DNA from: JAYZDK01 sp964604165
Lineage (GTDB): Bacteria > Myxococcota_A > UBA796 > CAJQPC01
Assembly: GCA_964604165.1 (NCBI GenBank)
Contig: CAZRYF010000014.1
Coordinates: 1 to 64,000 of the forward strand
Direction of reading: 5' to 3'
Length of the DNA: 64,000 nt
The notes under the pieces: model-generated
Databases searched by the model: none
What the model was told of the DNA's origin: nothing
The model's input: only the letters and a program-made list of their open reading frames with translations
Position numbers and translations under genes: made by a program
In this document: piece after piece, positions 17,834 through 26,201 of the stretch
Numbering within the stretch: position 1 is the stretch's first letter
Layout of the letters: each line of letters starts with the position of its first letter

Positions 17834-19789
17834 ATGGCGGATAGCCTGGTACTGACATTCGAAGTTTCACGCGGGGATGAGTTTCTCTTTCGGGAGCAAC
17901 TCGTCGCGGAGAGCGTCACCATCGGCAAGGGACCGGCGGCCATGTTGCACATCGAGGATGATGCGCTGGCCGACTTGCAGGCCGTGATCAACCTCACGGA
18001 CAACGGGTCCGTCCAGGTGCTCGACCTGGTGGGGGAAGGCACCTCACTCAACGGCAAGGCCGTCGTGAATGCTCCCCTCTCGACCGGGGACCTCCTGGAG
18101 ATGGGCGAGATCAAGATTCTCGTACAGTTCGAGGGTGGCCTGGCTCCTGACAATGCAGAGCCGGAACCCACCTCCCCCATGGAGGCCGGTGCGGAAGAAG
18201 ACGACGAACTCGCTGATGCAAGCGTTCACACCGTGGGAGACTTGGACCTCACGGACAAGACCGATGCGGAGATTCTGCGCGAAGACATCTCCGAAGACGT
18301 CATGGCCTTCATCATGCGCTCGGGCACGGCCCAGTCGGATGTGGGCATCGAACGGGGCAAACCACAGGTCCTTGAGATCGCCGAGATCTGGGGCGACGTC
18401 ATCATGGACGTGCGCCACTTCCCACAGGGCCAGAAGGCCGTTTCAATCGGCACCACCACAGGCTACCGCTGGCGCATCCTGGACAAGCCCATCAAGTGGT
18501 GCTCCCCCGGGTTCGCGAAGTTCGCGTGGCTTTTTCCCCCGACGCTCTCCGAGGCCCGGGAGGAGATGCGCAACGACTTCTACGTGCCCAGCGAGGCGCT
18601 TCCAAGCGAGGAATTCTCCCTCTTTGAGTGGCGCGGCGGCGAGTATGTCTGTCGCTTTTCCGAGAAGTGGGCCGGCTTCGTGGACCGTGGCGACGAGCGC
18701 CAGGCCCTGGCCGAGTTGATCGAGTCCGGCGCGGCCAAGGACGCTGGCGGCGGAGTCTACGAGCTTCCCCTCGTGGGCGACACGCGGGTCATTCTGGACA
18801 TTGGCCACGTGATCATGTTCGGCCAGATGGTGCACCAGTCCAAGCGGGTCGCAGGCGCCGTAGCACTGGACTACCCCTTCCTGGGCATCTTTGCCTTCAT
18901 GCTCTTCCTGGGTTCCATGATGGGCATCATCGCATCGCAGACCACATTGAGTGACGCCTCGATCCACGAGATCCCGGACCGCTTTGTGGAGCTTCTTCTC
19001 AAGGAGCCAGTGGTCGAGGAACACAAGGAAAAGAACAAGCCCAATACGAATCCGGATGCCGGCGAAGGTGCCAAGGCAAAGAAGGAAGAGGGCAAGGTCG
19101 GTAAGAAAGACGCCAAGATGGACAAGGCCAAGGGCAACAAGGTGGAGATCCAACGCCAGGAACTCGACCGGGAGATTGCCGAGGATGCAGGCCTCCTCGG
19201 CCAGATCGCTGATCAAGGCGGAATGGACGGAACCTTCGGCAACACCATCGTGGATGAAACCCTTCTCGGCGGCATCGGTGGTGCCCTGGGTGCCAAGGGT
19301 GTCCAGATGGGGTCCGGTGGACTCGGTTCCCGCGGAAGTGGCCTGGGCGGCGGCGGAAGCGCCTCCGGTCTGGGTGGCACCGGGACATTCGGTCGCGGCT
19401 CCGGCTCCTCCGGTTGGGGAGCAGGTGGCGGAAACTTCGGCGCCAAGAGCGAGGGTGGAATCGGCCGTATCGGCGGAGACCCCATCATTCTCGGTGCCCT
19501 GGACAAGTCGCTTATCGACAAGGTCATCAAGCGGAACATGGCGCAGATCCGGTACTGCTATCAGCGCGAGCTGAACCGCAGCCCGACCCTTTCCGGGAAG
19601 ATCGTCGTCAAGTTCGTCATCAGCGGTGACGGCTCCGTGTCCCAGGCCAAGACCCACTCCTCCACCATGAAGGGTGGAGATGCGGTCCAGTCCTGCATCA
19701 ACAGCCGCTTCATGCGCTTCCAGTTCCCCGAGCCCAAGGGTGGCGGAATCGTCATCGTCAAATACCCGTTCATCTTCGCTCCGCAGTAG
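17834..19789 (+). CDS. gltG: GltG/NfsG (PglI)-like inner-membrane protein: FHA-like, TM, TonB/AgmX tail
   Basis: A 651-residue single-pass protein. Residues 5-100 form an FHA-like fold (VTIGKGPAAMLHIEDD, GTSLNGKAV), but the canonical Gly-Arg and Ser-Arg-x-His phosphopeptide contacts are absent. Residues 175-335 are a second cytoplasmic region. A membrane helix at 347-368 is followed by a Lys-rich periplasmic stretch (395-440) and a Gly/Ser-rich linker (480-550). The AgmX/PglI C-terminal TonB-like domain (IRYCYQRELNRSPTLSGKI through FPEPKGGG) closes the protein. In M. xanthus GltG links the cytoplasmic and motor side to outer-membrane Glt proteins. The family call is strong. Confidence 0.87.
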   Translation: MADSLVLTFEVSRGDEFLFREQLVAESVTIGKGPAAMLHIEDDALADLQAVINLTDNGSVQVLDLVGEGTSLNGKAVVNAPLSTGDLLEMGEIKILVQFEGGLAPDNAEPEPTSPMEAGAEEDDELADASVHTVGDLDLTDKTDAEILREDISEDVMAFIMRSGTAQSDVGIERGKPQVLEIAEIWGDVIMDVRHFPQGQKAVSIGTTTGYRWRILDKPIKWCSPGFAKFAWLFPPTLSEAREEMRNDFYVPSEALPSEEFSLFEWRGGEYVCRFSEKWAGFVDRGDERQALAELIESGAAKDAGGGVYELPLVGDTRVILDIGHVIMFGQMVHQSKRVAGAVALDYPFLGIFAFMLFLGSMMGIIASQTTLSDASIHEIPDRFVELLLKEPVVEEHKEKNKPNTNPDAGEGAKAKKEEGKVGKKDAKMDKAKGNKVEIQRQELDREIAEDAGLLGQIADQGGMDGTFGNTIVDETLLGGIGGALGAKGVQMGSGGLGSRGSGLGGGGSASGLGGTGTFGRGSGSSGWGAGGGNFGAKSEGGIGRIGGDPIILGALDKSLIDKVIKRNMAQIRYCYQRELNRSPTLSGKIVVKFVISGDGSVSQAKTHSSTMKGGDAVQSCINSRFMRFQFPEPKGGGIVIVKYPFIFAPQ

Positions 19790-19865
19790 GAAGAGAGAAC
19801 CGCAGCAGGAACAAATCGCCGGGTTGAGCACATGGCGTTACAAACCCGAGTCGAAAGAGGTTGTC

Positions 19866-20597
19866 ATGAGAGTCCTTCTGGTTGCCGCGTTGTTTGGATC
19901 TGCCCCGGTTCTTGCTCAGGACTTCGACGACGAATTCAACGAGGGCTTTGAGACCTCTGGGGAGAGCACCGCCAAACGGGTGGCAAAGCCAGCCGTGCGC
20001 GAGGTGGTCAAGGGCTTCTACGCCAAGTCCAACGTGGGCACGGCCATGTACCTTCTCAACTTCGGTGGTGGCGTAGTAAAGCCAGGCACCGCAGTGGGTC
20101 TGGCGCTTGGACAGGATTTCGTGGACAACGAGCGCTCATCCCTCGCCTGGGAAGTGAACTTCACCCAGGGCATCCACAACGGCATGGACTACGTGGACCA
20201 GGACCTCAACGGATGCGCATCCCGCCCCGTCCCGAACTGCATTCAAGGGGACCTTCGCACCTACAACCTGGGGGTCTTCCTGGAGGCCTCCACGTACCTG
20301 AACCGACGGTTGGGAATCGGCGGTAGAATTGGTGGAGGCGTTCTTTTTGCGCCGCTCCTCATGGAGCCCACCCTGTACGAAGCCGAGGTGTTGGGCGGCA
20401 CCTGGAACATTCCAGATCCCGGTTACCACAGCTACGAGGGAAACCGGAATCCCCACCCAGTCGGCGGAGCCGGCCTGGAGCTGGAGTATTACTCCAAGCT
20501 CTCCCACTTTTCCGTGGGATTGAACATCGACGCCCTCTACGCACTGGGACTGGATCTGGGCCTGAACGCCACCGGGTTCCTCAAGTACACCTTCTGA
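19866..20597 (+). CDS. gltH: GltH/NfsH-like outer-membrane beta-barrel protein
   Basis: A 243-residue protein with a short signal peptide (to about VLA-QDF) and an acidic start (DDEFNEGFE). Amphipathic strands follow and finish with the aromatic LKYTF, typical of outer-membrane insertion. The start is ATG 19866 behind AAGAGG. It is last of the eight-gene set, matching nfsH/gltH, the third barrel of the machine. A hairpin right after the stop (20599-20622) marks a likely operon end. Confidence 0.7.
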   Translation: MRVLLVAALFGSAPVLAQDFDDEFNEGFETSGESTAKRVAKPAVREVVKGFYAKSNVGTAMYLLNFGGGVVKPGTAVGLALGQDFVDNERSSLAWEVNFTQGIHNGMDYVDQDLNGCASRPVPNCIQGDLRTYNLGVFLEASTYLNRRLGIGGRIGGGVLFAPLLMEPTLYEAEVLGGTWNIPDPGYHSYEGNRNPHPVGGAGLELEYYSKLSHFSVGLNIDALYALGLDLGLNATGFLKYTF

Positions 20598-20598
20598 T

Positions 20599-20622
20599 CC
20601 GCAAGCCCAAAGGCACTTGCGG
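20599..20622 (+). terminator. Stem-loop after gltH
   Basis: CCGCAAG (20599-20605) pairs perfectly with CTTGCGG (20616-20622) around a 10-base loop, 2 bases after the gltH stop. There is no T-run, so it is either a weak terminator or an mRNA 3' stabiliser. Confidence 0.45.
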
Positions 20623-20726
20623 TAACGCCAGGGTTCTCACGTCAAGATTCTGACGCCGCTGAATTCCCTGTAGCCAGTGGCCAATTCCTACGCTATAAAC
20701 GCGCCAGCACCGAGGAATGCCCCACC

Positions 20727-21839
20727 ATGCATTGGCTGAATTTGCTTGTGGTTCTGACTGGTTGCGGCGGGCTGGATGCCTTCAACGGGGCACCGGACGG
20801 CGACGCCGGGCTGGAGCTTGGCGCACTGTACGTTGACCAGTCCGGCTTGGACTTTGGATATGTCGCCGTCGGCGGCAGCGAATCCAAGACCCTCATTCTT
20901 GCAAATGAAGGGGCCGACTCCTTCACCTTGGAGAGCCTGGATCTCCTGGGCGCGGATGCATTCTCTCTGGATGCCCTTGTCGGCGTGCCCCTCACACTTG
21001 AGAGCGGAGCGAACATGGCCGTGACCGTGCGGTTTGCCCCCGAGGACAGCGACGACTTCCTCGGCGCCGTGGCACTGGCCACGGATCTGGCCGAGGCTCC
21101 CTACGTGGAGATCAACCTGGATGGGACCAGTCTCCCACCGGATGGGTCCGGCGCCATCAACACATCCACCTCCGCCGTCGACTTTGGTGTCGTGGGAACC
21201 AACTCCAGCGGCACCGCCCAGTGGACTCTTGAGAACACCAGTAATTCGGATGTAGCCCTGTCCTCCCTGTCCTTCAGTGACATGGAGTTTGGATGGCAAC
21301 AGAACCTGCCCATGCCCTACGTGCTGCGGGCCGGCACGACCAAGAGCATCATCCTGACCTACACCCCCACGACCGAAACCCAGCACACGGGCACTGCGAC
21401 CCTGATCGTGGACGACCCCGCACAGCCACAGCTGACGGTCTCCCTTTCGGGACGCGGTGAATACCAGTGCACAGTCTGCGCCCCCCTGATCAGCACGGAC
21501 ACAAACCACGCCATGACGGACTTCTTTGTCCTGGTGGGCATGGGCAACGATGAGCGTCCCGTGTCCCTGCAGAACACAGGCGATCAGCCCTTGATCATCC
21601 AGAGCATCATCGTGAACAACGATATGTTCTTTCCTGAAGGGAACTTCTCCGTTTCAGGTTTCGCGGGTCCCTTGACCCTGGCCCCGGGGCAGACGTCCTC
21701 GTTCTCGATCACCTATGCGGCCACCTCCAGCGGAATCGAGTTGGACCTGTCAAGCATGGACCAGAACACCCTCCACATTCTGTCCAACAGCGCCCAGGAG
21801 TCCGACTACATGGTCGTGCTTGGAGGGGCCGCCCTGTAG
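20727..21839 (+). CDS. Lipoprotein with ASH/choice-of-anchor-D Ig-like repeats
   Basis: A 370-residue putative lipoprotein (MHWLNLLVVLTGCGG, Cys 13) with three immunoglobulin-like ASH/choice-of-anchor-D modules. Typical openings are LDFGYVAVGGSESKTLILAN (about 45) and VDFGVVGTNSSGTAQWTLEN (about 150). A CTVCAPL segment with two cysteines lies near 250. Such proteins are surface or periplasmic and of unknown role. A TATAAA sequence 30 bases upstream may be its -10 box. It is followed by a strong hairpin. Confidence 0.75.
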   Translation: MHWLNLLVVLTGCGGLDAFNGAPDGDAGLELGALYVDQSGLDFGYVAVGGSESKTLILANEGADSFTLESLDLLGADAFSLDALVGVPLTLESGANMAVTVRFAPEDSDDFLGAVALATDLAEAPYVEINLDGTSLPPDGSGAINTSTSAVDFGVVGTNSSGTAQWTLENTSNSDVALSSLSFSDMEFGWQQNLPMPYVLRAGTTKSIILTYTPTTETQHTGTATLIVDDPAQPQLTVSLSGRGEYQCTVCAPLISTDTNHAMTDFFVLVGMGNDERPVSLQNTGDQPLIIQSIIVNNDMFFPEGNFSVSGFAGPLTLAPGQTSSFSITYAATSSGIELDLSSMDQNTLHILSNSAQESDYMVVLGGAAL

Positions 21840-21843
21840 TTCT

Positions 21844-21862
21844 TTCCCGCTGTTGGCGGGAA
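21844..21862 (+). terminator. Stem-loop between ASH lipoprotein and rplC
   Basis: TTCCCGC (21844-21850) and GCGGGAA (21856-21862) form a perfect 7-bp stem with loop TGTTG. It sits 4 bases after the upstream stop and 8 bases before the rplC promoter, so it insulates rplC from upstream transcription. The T-tract is poor. Confidence 0.55.
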
Positions 21863-21869
21863 TCGGTCC

Positions 21870-21898
21870 TTGTCGGCTGTATCAAGTTGCGATACATG
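21870..21898 (+). promoter_or_regulatory. Probable rplC promoter
   Basis: TTGTCG (21870-21875), a 17-base spacer and TACATG (21893-21898). The layout and the -10 are the same as in the tRNA-Leu promoter at 39699-39727. It would give a leader of about 55 bases before the rplC ATG. Confidence 0.5.
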
Positions 21899-21956
21899 CC
21901 GGCGGTCCGTACGCCGACGTCCCAATGAAGGGCCGCCGTCCAATGCGAGGTGCGAA

Positions 21957-22604
21957 ATGAGCAAGCGTCCCGGCCTTCTCGGCCGCAAAATCGGCATGAC
22001 CCAGATCTTTGATGAGGATGGCAACGTCGTCCCTGTCACCGTAGTGACAACCGGTCCCTGTTCGGTGATCCAGGTCAAGACCCAAAACACAAACGGCTAC
22101 TCAGCCCTCCAGCTTGGCTTTGAGGAGAGAAAGGAGAAGCACACCACAAAGGGTGAGCTTGGCCACTTCCACAAGGCCGGCCTGACGCCCAAGCGGTTTG
22201 TTCGAGAGATTCGCTTGGAGAGCGACCCCACGCAGGAAGTCGGCAGCGAGCTGGCCGTGTCCGATGTCTTCGAGGGCGTTGACAAGGTAGACGTGACTGG
22301 CATCTCCAAGGGCTGCGGTTTTTCAGGGGTAATGAAGCGCCACAACTTCCGGGGCTTTATCCGCACCCACGGTACCCACGAGTTCTTTCGTCATGGTGGC
22401 TCCATCGGCTGCCGACTGACACCGGGCCGCGTGTTCCTGGGCCGCAAGATGCCGGGGCAGATGGGCAACAAGCGCGTGACCGTCCAAAACCTCTCCATCG
22501 CAAAGCTCGATGCCGAGCAGAACCTGCTCTTCATCAAGGGTGGCCTTCCCGGCAAGAACGGCGGCTACCTCATCATTCGCCACGCGGTGAAGATCCACAA
22601 GTAG
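21957..22604 (+). CDS. rplC: 50S ribosomal protein L3
   Basis: A 215-residue L3, essential for 50S assembly and peptidyl-transferase centre shape. It is recognisable by LLGRKIGMTQIFDEDG at the N-terminus, the central loop RHNFRGFIRTHGTHEFFRHGG with the usual glutamine-methylation region, and GRKMPGQMGNKRVTVQNL. The gene is not in the S10 operon: rpsJ at 56623-56937 is followed directly by rplD, and rplC stands here alone on the opposite strand behind a hairpin and its own likely promoter. The start at ATG 21957 fits the conserved N-terminus. Confidence 0.97.
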   Translation: MSKRPGLLGRKIGMTQIFDEDGNVVPVTVVTTGPCSVIQVKTQNTNGYSALQLGFEERKEKHTTKGELGHFHKAGLTPKRFVREIRLESDPTQEVGSELAVSDVFEGVDKVDVTGISKGCGFSGVMKRHNFRGFIRTHGTHEFFRHGGSIGCRLTPGRVFLGRKMPGQMGNKRVTVQNLSIAKLDAEQNLLFIKGGLPGKNGGYLIIRHAVKIHK

Positions 22605-22632
22605 ACAAGCAGGGAGCGCACCCCAATCATCG

Positions 22633-23307
22633 CTACTTGGCGGCAGCCTTGGCCTGCGCCTTGCGCACATCGTCCCGGAAGGCGTTTGCCAACGCACGCC
22701 CGCAGGAGCCTGCCAGGTTCATGTAGACCTCCTGCAAGGGACCATCCTGCATGGCGGTAAGCGTGGCAAGGTTCGTCGCGACCTGAACCGTGTTCCAGGA
22801 GAGATTGGGCGCAAGGTCCCATGAGCATCCGATGCTCTTTTTCCAGATGCGCTCACCGGCCGGGGAAAAAAAGGCGGCCTGCACTCGCATTTGGGCCTGG
22901 GCCGCACCGGAGAAGCCGCTGCCTACCCCCCACTCGGTCATCATCAACTCCACACTCCAGTCGCTTCGTTGATCCAGTGGAATCGGGCTGGCCTTCTCCA
23001 AGCTGCTGCGCGTGGCCTTCCCTACCTTTTTGGCCATTCTCTGGGTGTCCATCAGGCTGGAGAGTCGCAAGGTAAACCCCTGCTCGAAAGCTTCGATTGC
23101 CAGGTCTGCTGCGGAATCCACAGGCGCCTCACCCTCGACCCCTTCCGAGGTTCCCTCGGACAGTTCTCCAAAGGTCACATTGGGCTGGACCTGCTGGTGT
23201 CGTACCTTGACGGCCACATCGTCAATGTACGACACGTGCTTCTTGAGCTTCAGGTTGCAGCCCACAAGCCCCAGAGACACCAGAACAACCAAACCAAAAC
23301 GCTTCAT
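22633..23307 (-). CDS. Putative lipoprotein of unknown function
   Basis: A 224-residue protein with lipoprotein signal MKRFGLVVLVSLGLVGCN (Cys 17). It is predicted soluble and periplasmic after lipidation; a basic helical end (RDDVRKAQAKAAAK) closes it. No domain is recognised, although length and layout recall small envelope lipoproteins that carry an alpha/beta domain. Its ATG overlaps the nadB stop by 4 bases, so it is expressed with nadB, but no functional link to NAD synthesis is visible. Confidence 0.75.
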   Translation of the reverse strand: MKRFGLVVLVSLGLVGCNLKLKKHVSYIDDVAVKVRHQQVQPNVTFGELSEGTSEGVEGEAPVDSAADLAIEAFEQGFTLRLSSLMDTQRMAKKVGKATRSSLEKASPIPLDQRSDWSVELMMTEWGVGSGFSGAAQAQMRVQAAFFSPAGERIWKKSIGCSWDLAPNLSWNTVQVATNLATLTAMQDGPLQEVYMNLAGSCGRALANAFRDDVRKAQAKAAAK

Positions 23308-24911
23308 GTCCGCTTCCAGATTTCCGTGTCCCGGAGGAAACGGATGTCAGTGGTTGGAAAGTCCAGATTGTAGTGGAGACCCCTGCTTTCTCGACGCAAG
23401 AGCGCAGATTCCACCACCAGCCCAGCCACCGTGGCCAGGTTTCGAAGCTCCACCAGGTCCCCTGTGAGCCGAAAATCCCAGTAGTAGTTGCGGATTTCCT
23501 CCTGGACCAATTGCACGCGATGCCTCGCCCTCTTGAGGCGCCTGGTGGTGCGAACGATGCCCACGTAATTCCACATGAACCGTCGGATTTCATCCCACGT
23601 GTGATCGATAACCACCAACTCATCCAGATCCACCGCCTTTCCAGACTCCCATCCCGGCAGCTCACGGGGGACCTCATTCGGGAGATCTGCCGAGGCGGCC
23701 TGGGCAGCGCGCTCCGCATAGACCACGGCTTCCAGCAAGGAGTTGGAGGCCAGCCGGTTGGCACCATGAAGACCCGTACAAGCGCTCTCCCCGATCACGT
23801 ACAGGGCCTCAACGGAGGTTCGACCCACGGTATCCGTGGCCACACCTCCGCAGAAGTAATGAGCAGCCGGCACCACAGGAAGTGGCTCCGCCGACATGTC
23901 GATTCCCAGCTCGGCGCACCGTCGGAAGATAGCCGGAAAGCGCTCTTCCAGGAACCCCCTGTCATGGTGGGTCATGTCGAGAAGAACGCAATCCTCTCCT
24001 CTCCGCTTCAACTCCTGATCAATGGCCCGAGCCACGATGTCCCGGGGGGCCAGCTCGGCCCGCTCATCATAGTCGGCCATAAAAGCCCGACCGTCTGACA
24101 GGCGGAGCACGCCTCCTTCCCCGCGGCAGGCCTCTGACACCAGAAAGCTCCCTGCCTCCGGGTGGTAGAGACAGGTGGGGTGGAACTGCACGAACTCCAT
24201 GTTCCGCACCCGGGCGCCGGCACGCCAAGCCATGGCAATACCATCTCCGCTCGCCAGATCGGGGTTCGTGGTGTAGACGTACACCTTGCCCGCCCCTCCG
24301 GTGCAAAGCGCGACCCGGTGCGCAACGATCGTCTCCACCTGCAAAGAAGCAAGATTCAACACGTACGCACCCAGAACCCGGTCGGGTACCGGGGGCATGT
24401 CCCCTTCCCGACGAGCCATCCAGCTGCCCGTGATCAGGTCGACCACCATGTGCTGCTCCAGCAGGACAATGTCCGGATGAGCCCGCACCACTTCCAACAA
24501 GGCTCGGATCAGCTCGTGGCCCGTCATGTCTTTCGCGTGGAGAATCCGACGGTGTGAGTGCCCACCCTCCTGACCGAGATCAAAAACATCTCCGTCTTCC
24601 GGGCTCGAAGAGAACCGAACCCCCAGTTCGATGAGCTCCTGTACCAGCGCCGGCCCCTCACGGACCACACCCTCCACCACCTCTCGGCGGCAAAGACCCG
24701 CGCCAGCGTTCAGCGTGTCCTGCACATGGGCCTCAAGCGAGTCTTCCCGGCTCCAGACCGCCGCAATGCCGCCCTGAGCATGGCGTGTGTTGCTGGCTTC
24801 TCCCTCTCTCTTGGTGACCAGGAGCACCGAACCCTTCCGGGCAGCCTTCAGGGCAAAGAAGAGGCCCGCCACCCCGGAGCCAACCACCAGAAAATCGCAG
24901 GTACGCTGCAC
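23304..24911 (-). CDS. nadB: L-aspartate oxidase
   Basis: A 535-residue FAD enzyme that oxidises L-aspartate to iminoaspartate, the first step of de novo NAD synthesis. The FAD-binding VVGSGVAG is at 9-16, TRHAQGGIAAV at about 43-53, the substrate loop GGHSHRRILHAKD near 135, and HPTCLYHPE and HYFCGGVATD further on. The NadB-type C-terminal helical domain is present (RRLKRARHRVQLVQEEI). NadB rather than SdhA is supported by length and by the missing succinate dehydrogenase partners. nadA and nadC are not in this window. It diverges from the transglycosylase gene by only 38 bases. Confidence 0.95.
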   Translation of the reverse strand: MQRTCDFLVVGSGVAGLFFALKAARKGSVLLVTKREGEASNTRHAQGGIAAVWSREDSLEAHVQDTLNAGAGLCRREVVEGVVREGPALVQELIELGVRFSSSPEDGDVFDLGQEGGHSHRRILHAKDMTGHELIRALLEVVRAHPDIVLLEQHMVVDLITGSWMARREGDMPPVPDRVLGAYVLNLASLQVETIVAHRVALCTGGAGKVYVYTTNPDLASGDGIAMAWRAGARVRNMEFVQFHPTCLYHPEAGSFLVSEACRGEGGVLRLSDGRAFMADYDERAELAPRDIVARAIDQELKRRGEDCVLLDMTHHDRGFLEERFPAIFRRCAELGIDMSAEPLPVVPAAHYFCGGVATDTVGRTSVEALYVIGESACTGLHGANRLASNSLLEAVVYAERAAQAASADLPNEVPRELPGWESGKAVDLDELVVIDHTWDEIRRFMWNYVGIVRTTRRLKRARHRVQLVQEEIRNYYWDFRLTGDLVELRNLATVAGLVVESALLRRESRGLHYNLDFPTTDIRFLRDTEIWKRT

Positions 24912-24949
24912 CGGACCATTCTATCCCGCCTGCGCGTTATGCTCGCACC

Positions 24950-25531
24950 ATGGTGCTTCTCTTTTCTGGGCTCCTCTTGCAACAGGCTCTTGCAAGCGAC
25001 ATCTACATGCGCACCAACGCGGATGGCAGCATCACGTTCACAGACACGCCCCAAGAGGCCGGGTACCAGCCTTTCCATGCCCGGCCCTTGTCCACCGCCA
25101 CCCGCGTGGTCATTCGGCATCTTCCGCGAATAGACCGGTACGACTCTCTCTTTCTCCAGGCCGCCAGGGTGCACTCCGTGCCGGCCGAGCTGCTCAAGGC
25201 TGTCTGCCTCGCCGAGTCCGCCATGGACGCAAATGCAGTGTCCCGTGCAGGGGCGCAAGGCCTCATGCAGTTGATGCCTCCTACCGCAGCCGAAGTGCTC
25301 GTCACCGATCCCTTCGACCCGGTGCAGTCGATCGATGGTGGGGCCCGGTACCTTTCCCGTCAGCTGGCCACATTTGGAGAGGTCGCCTACGCGCTGGCGG
25401 CATACAACGCAGGCCCCACCGCGGTGCGCAAGTACGGCGGAATCCCACCGTACCCCGAGACCCAAGCCTACGTGGAAAAGGTCCTGGCGTACTATGAGCA
25501 CTTTCAAACCCGGCAGCCCCTGGTCCAGTAA
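24950..25531 (+). CDS. SLT-family lytic transglycosylase
   Basis: A 193-residue periplasmic enzyme that cleaves peptidoglycan to 1,6-anhydromuropeptides. A signal peptide ends about ALA-SD. A short DUF4124-like stretch (YMRTNADGSITFTDTP) precedes the goose-lysozyme-type catalytic domain from about 62. Catalytic Glu is E89 in the LAESAMDANAVS motif, then GLMQLMPPTA and the AYNAGPTAV motif. It is followed after 3 bases by pgsA, so the two are likely co-transcribed. Confidence 0.9.
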   Translation: MVLLFSGLLLQQALASDIYMRTNADGSITFTDTPQEAGYQPFHARPLSTATRVVIRHLPRIDRYDSLFLQAARVHSVPAELLKAVCLAESAMDANAVSRAGAQGLMQLMPPTAAEVLVTDPFDPVQSIDGGARYLSRQLATFGEVAYALAAYNAGPTAVRKYGGIPPYPETQAYVEKVLAYYEHFQTRQPLVQ

Positions 25532-25534
25532 ACG

Positions 25535-26194
25535 GTGACCCAAGACGGTGACCCCATGAAGCGCAGTGACCCCATGAAGCGCAGTGACCCCATGAAGCGC
25601 GGTGAACCCAAAGAGCCCAGTGGCTTCTGGAACCTGCCCAACACCCTGACAGTGCTGCGCATTGCAGCGGTGCCTCTGATGGTGTGGGTGCTTTGGACTC
25701 CCCCCGGAGTCCAAATGGCACGGGTCGCCATGGCGATTTTCGTGACGGCCATGATCACCGACATTGTCGACGGCTACCTGGCCCGCAAGTGGGGACTTGT
25801 CTCGGTGATCGGGGCCTTCCTGGACCCCCTGGCTGACAAGCTCATGGTGGTCACGACCCTGGTGATGCTTGTGGCACACGAATGGCTCCCGGCCTGGATG
25901 GTGGCCTTGCTCATCTGCCGAGAGCTGACCATCACCGCCTTGCGCACCATCGCTGTTTCAGAGGGCCTTGTGCTTGCCGCAAGCACCCTTGGAAAGTTCA
26001 AGACCGCCTTCCAGGCCACCGCCCTGGGGTTTCTCCTTTGGCACCACGAAACAGTGTTTCTGGGACTCTTTCCCGTGGACGTACACGCCTGCGGCATCGT
26101 CCTCATGTACTTTGCCCTGTTCTTCTCCCTGGTCAGCGGCTGGAGCTACCTGAACTCCTTCTTCCGCCACGCCGGCAGCCTGAACACGGCTTAG
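25535..26194 (+). CDS. pgsA: CDP-diacylglycerol-glycerol-3-phosphate 3-phosphatidyltransferase
   Basis: A membrane enzyme that makes phosphatidylglycerol phosphate. The CDP-alcohol phosphotransferase signature DIVDG..AR........G...D...D is complete at residues 76-101, and several membrane helices surround it. The first 24 residues are a repeated DPMKRS peptide encoded by three 18-bp tandem copies (about 25551-25606). This offers a GTG at 25535 and in-frame ATGs at 25556, 25574 and 25592 as possible starts. The conserved family region begins only at NLPNTLTVLRI. I annotate the longest frame; the real start may be any of these. Confidence 0.88.
   Translation: MTQDGDPMKRSDPMKRSDPMKRGEPKEPSGFWNLPNTLTVLRIAAVPLMVWVLWTPPGVQMARVAMAIFVTAMITDIVDGYLARKWGLVSVIGAFLDPLADKLMVVTTLVMLVAHEWLPAWMVALLICRELTITALRTIAVSEGLVLAASTLGKFKTAFQATALGFLLWHHETVFLGLFPVDVHACGIVLMYFALFFSLVSGWSYLNSFFRHAGSLNTA
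25551..25606 (+). repeat. 18-bp tandem repeat at the pgsA start
   Basis: Three copies of GACCCCATGAAGCGCAGT (the third ends GCGGT). Each copy contains an in-frame ATG, so gain or loss of units keeps the frame and only alters the N-terminal tail. Confidence 0.85.
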
Positions 26195-26201
26195 AGGCTG
26201 C

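Noticed and set aside
23304..24911. Succinate dehydrogenase flavoprotein
   Set aside because: NadB-type active-site segments, 535-residue length and absence of sdhB/sdhC neighbours favour L-aspartate oxidase.
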